44,488 bases of DNA from Saprospiraceae bacterium (GTDB lineage: Bacteria > Bacteroidota > Bacteroidia > Chitinophagales > Saprospiraceae): positions 1 to 44,488 of the forward strand of contig JAGQWX010000042.1 of NCBI GenBank assembly GCA_020436935.1, written 5' to 3'. This document shows positions 43,179 through 44,488 of the stretch, piece after piece. The position numbers were made by a program, and so were the translations under genes. A model generated the notes under the pieces. It saw only the letters and a program-made list of their open reading frames with translations. It was not told the origin of the DNA and did no database searches. Every line of letters starts with the position of its first letter. Position 1 is the first letter of the stretch.

Positions 43179-44324
43179 CTATGAATTCGATAATATCCTT
43201 CCCTTCTTGAGATAATCTTTTAAACCTCCGGTATTTTGCTTGAGTTGTTCTACTTCAGATTTGATGGCGTGGGTGAATAACTCATTTTCTGCTTCTATCT
43301 CAGCCGCATTCCTGTGCAACTTTGTTTTTGATGCAAATTCTGTCTTAGTTTGTGCTTCCAACTTCCTTAGCATAGTATGTTCTTTGTGGTCCATCTCCAC
43401 TTCATTTTCAATTTTATTCAATACATAGTCATATGGAGATCTGTCAGAGATCAATTTTACAAAGAGAGGAGCCGTTTCTATGGCAATGAAAAGGAGCATG
43501 ATGAATATACTCGCCATAAACACTGCATTTGATTTACTGCTGATCCTGTCCAGTGCTTCGATTCTTGACGCAAAACCATTTAACGCTGCCTTCTCTAAAG
43601 CCAGGAGCTCACTGTCTCTGCTTTCAAGAATGGTCTTTTTTCTGGCTTCTTTCTCTGCTAAGATGGGATCCAATTCTGCCTTACGCAAATTGAATTCGTC
43701 TTCTGATGCCTTAGCTGTTTGCATCTTGGCTTTATAAATGGGTCCCATATTCCTTATTTTTGAGCCGCCGGTGCCATCAGCTTCACCTAAAGCCTGAGCA
43801 TAGAGTATGTCTTTCTGATTTCTCAATCTGCGCAGTTCACCGTTGATATCGTCAATTTCTTCTTCTACTTTTTTCAAATCAGCGTCAAATCTCAACTTCA
43901 ATTTGTCTTCGTGAAGCTTTCTGGTTTCTTGTTGCATGGAAATGAGTTCAGCTTGAATTTCGCTGCTGAAGATTTTGAGTTCCAGTGGTTTTGCAATAAC
44001 GATACTAATTATTACAGCCAATACAATTCTGGGAATTGCCATACCAAAATCCTGAAACCACTTTCCCTTTTTCTTCATGGAAGAGACAATGTATCTGTCT
44101 AAGTTGAATATCATCAACCCCCATACCAGACCAAAGGCAATTGCCGCCCAGACATTATAGAATACTGTATAGAGGGCGTAGCTTGCCGCAATCATGGCAA
44201 AAACACCTGTGAAAAATACAGTTGCTCCAATACCTGCGAACTTATTGTTCTCTGTGCTTGTTTGTTTGAGGATGGATTGTTCTACTCCGGAACAAAATAT
44301 AAAAAACCTGTTCAGTGCACCCAT
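43179..44324 (-). CDS. DUF4407 domain membrane protein
   Basis: The 381-residue protein has four probable membrane helices: about 28-50, 53-72 and 92-112 near the N-terminus (IGATVFFTGVFAMIAASYAL, AAIAFGLVWGLMIF, IVLAVIISIVIAKPLEL), and one at about 268-290 (FMASIFIMLLFIAIETAPLF). A long charged coiled coil (about 120-250) lies between them. This layout and the SSMKKKGKWFQDFG segment fit DUF4407. Its function is unknown. The remaining bases to the window edge (44325-44488) show no gene. Confidence 0.85.
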   Translation of the reverse strand: MGALNRFFIFCSGVEQSILKQTSTENNKFAGIGATVFFTGVFAMIAASYALYTVFYNVWAAIAFGLVWGLMIFNLDRYIVSSMKKKGKWFQDFGMAIPRIVLAVIISIVIAKPLELKIFSSEIQAELISMQQETRKLHEDKLKLRFDADLKKVEEEIDDINGELRRLRNQKDILYAQALGEADGTGGSKIRNMGPIYKAKMQTAKASEDEFNLRKAELDPILAEKEARKKTILESRDSELLALEKAALNGFASRIEALDRISSKSNAVFMASIFIMLLFIAIETAPLFVKLISDRSPYDYVLNKIENEVEMDHKEHTMLRKLEAQTKTEFASKTKLHRNAAEIEAENELFTHAIKSEVEQLKQNTGGLKDYLKKGRILSNS

Positions 44325-44488
44325 TTGTGTATTTGATTGAATTTGAAAAAAGGTAACTTTTCACCTATATCCATTTTGATCAAAAATGGTTCATTTTAAG
44401 TGATACTTCGACAATTTTTTCAGCAATAGCGATGCTATTACTTCAAAAATATGTCTCGTCTGACTTAAAATGCCCTGAATTTTTGATT

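Overview
The window looks like chromosome from a member of Bacteroidota, probably near the Saprospiria (an inference). It is AT-rich. Several promoters read TAnnTTTG, Shine-Dalgarno sites are mostly absent, three large secreted proteins end in type IX secretion (T9SS) sorting domains, and the envelope genes are of Bacteroidota type. I see no rRNA, tRNA, CRISPR array or prophage. The only mobile DNA is the 5' end of a group II intron that runs off the left edge.

Layout. 1-2248: a class C-like group II intron end sits just past the intrinsic terminator of an EF-G2-like GTPase gene. 2615-5626: a T9SS-exported multidomain protein and an FMN-binding stress-type protein. 5906-7717: a near-consensus sigma-54 promoter with upstream dyads drives an ECF sigma factor gene, followed by a coiled-coil lipoprotein and Dps. 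8400-12481: an orphan membrane protein, YtxH, a holin-family protein, a sigma-54 activator gene interrupted by one in-frame TAA, and a thioredoxin-fold protein without its CxxC. 12573-15582: a TonB-domain protein, then a tight five-gene envelope operon (two mini membrane proteins, two beta-barrels, one OmpA lipoprotein).

15816-19981 is the aromatic amino acid operon on the minus strand: pheA, aminotransferase, tyrA, DAHP synthase-chorismate mutase. Its leader encodes an 18-residue peptide in which 9 residues are Phe or Tyr. The leader can fold into mutually exclusive antiterminator and terminator hairpins, so it is a ribosome-mediated attenuator. I consider this the clearest hidden regulatory system in the window.

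20279-24850: a lipoprotein, a small protein, an 18-bp inverted repeat and a second T9SS protein. 25196-28956: an operon of a TM2/SHOCT protein, a CBS protein, a BamA-like barrel and NAD kinase. 29166-33520: ribosomal protein THX, a DsbD with a duplicated sensor domain, and a di-heme cytochrome. 33595-36680: a SpoIIE-type phosphatase, a Nudix CoA pyrophosphatase and a TPR protein. 36860-41341: a 1493-residue T9SS protein. 41586-44324: ribosomal protein L25, a XerD-type recombinase and a DUF4407 protein.

Two themes link the genes. One is envelope and stationary-phase stress control through a sigma-54 to ECF cascade. The other is surface display: three related T9SS proteins carry dockerin-like repeats, and two of them also carry cohesin-like modules.
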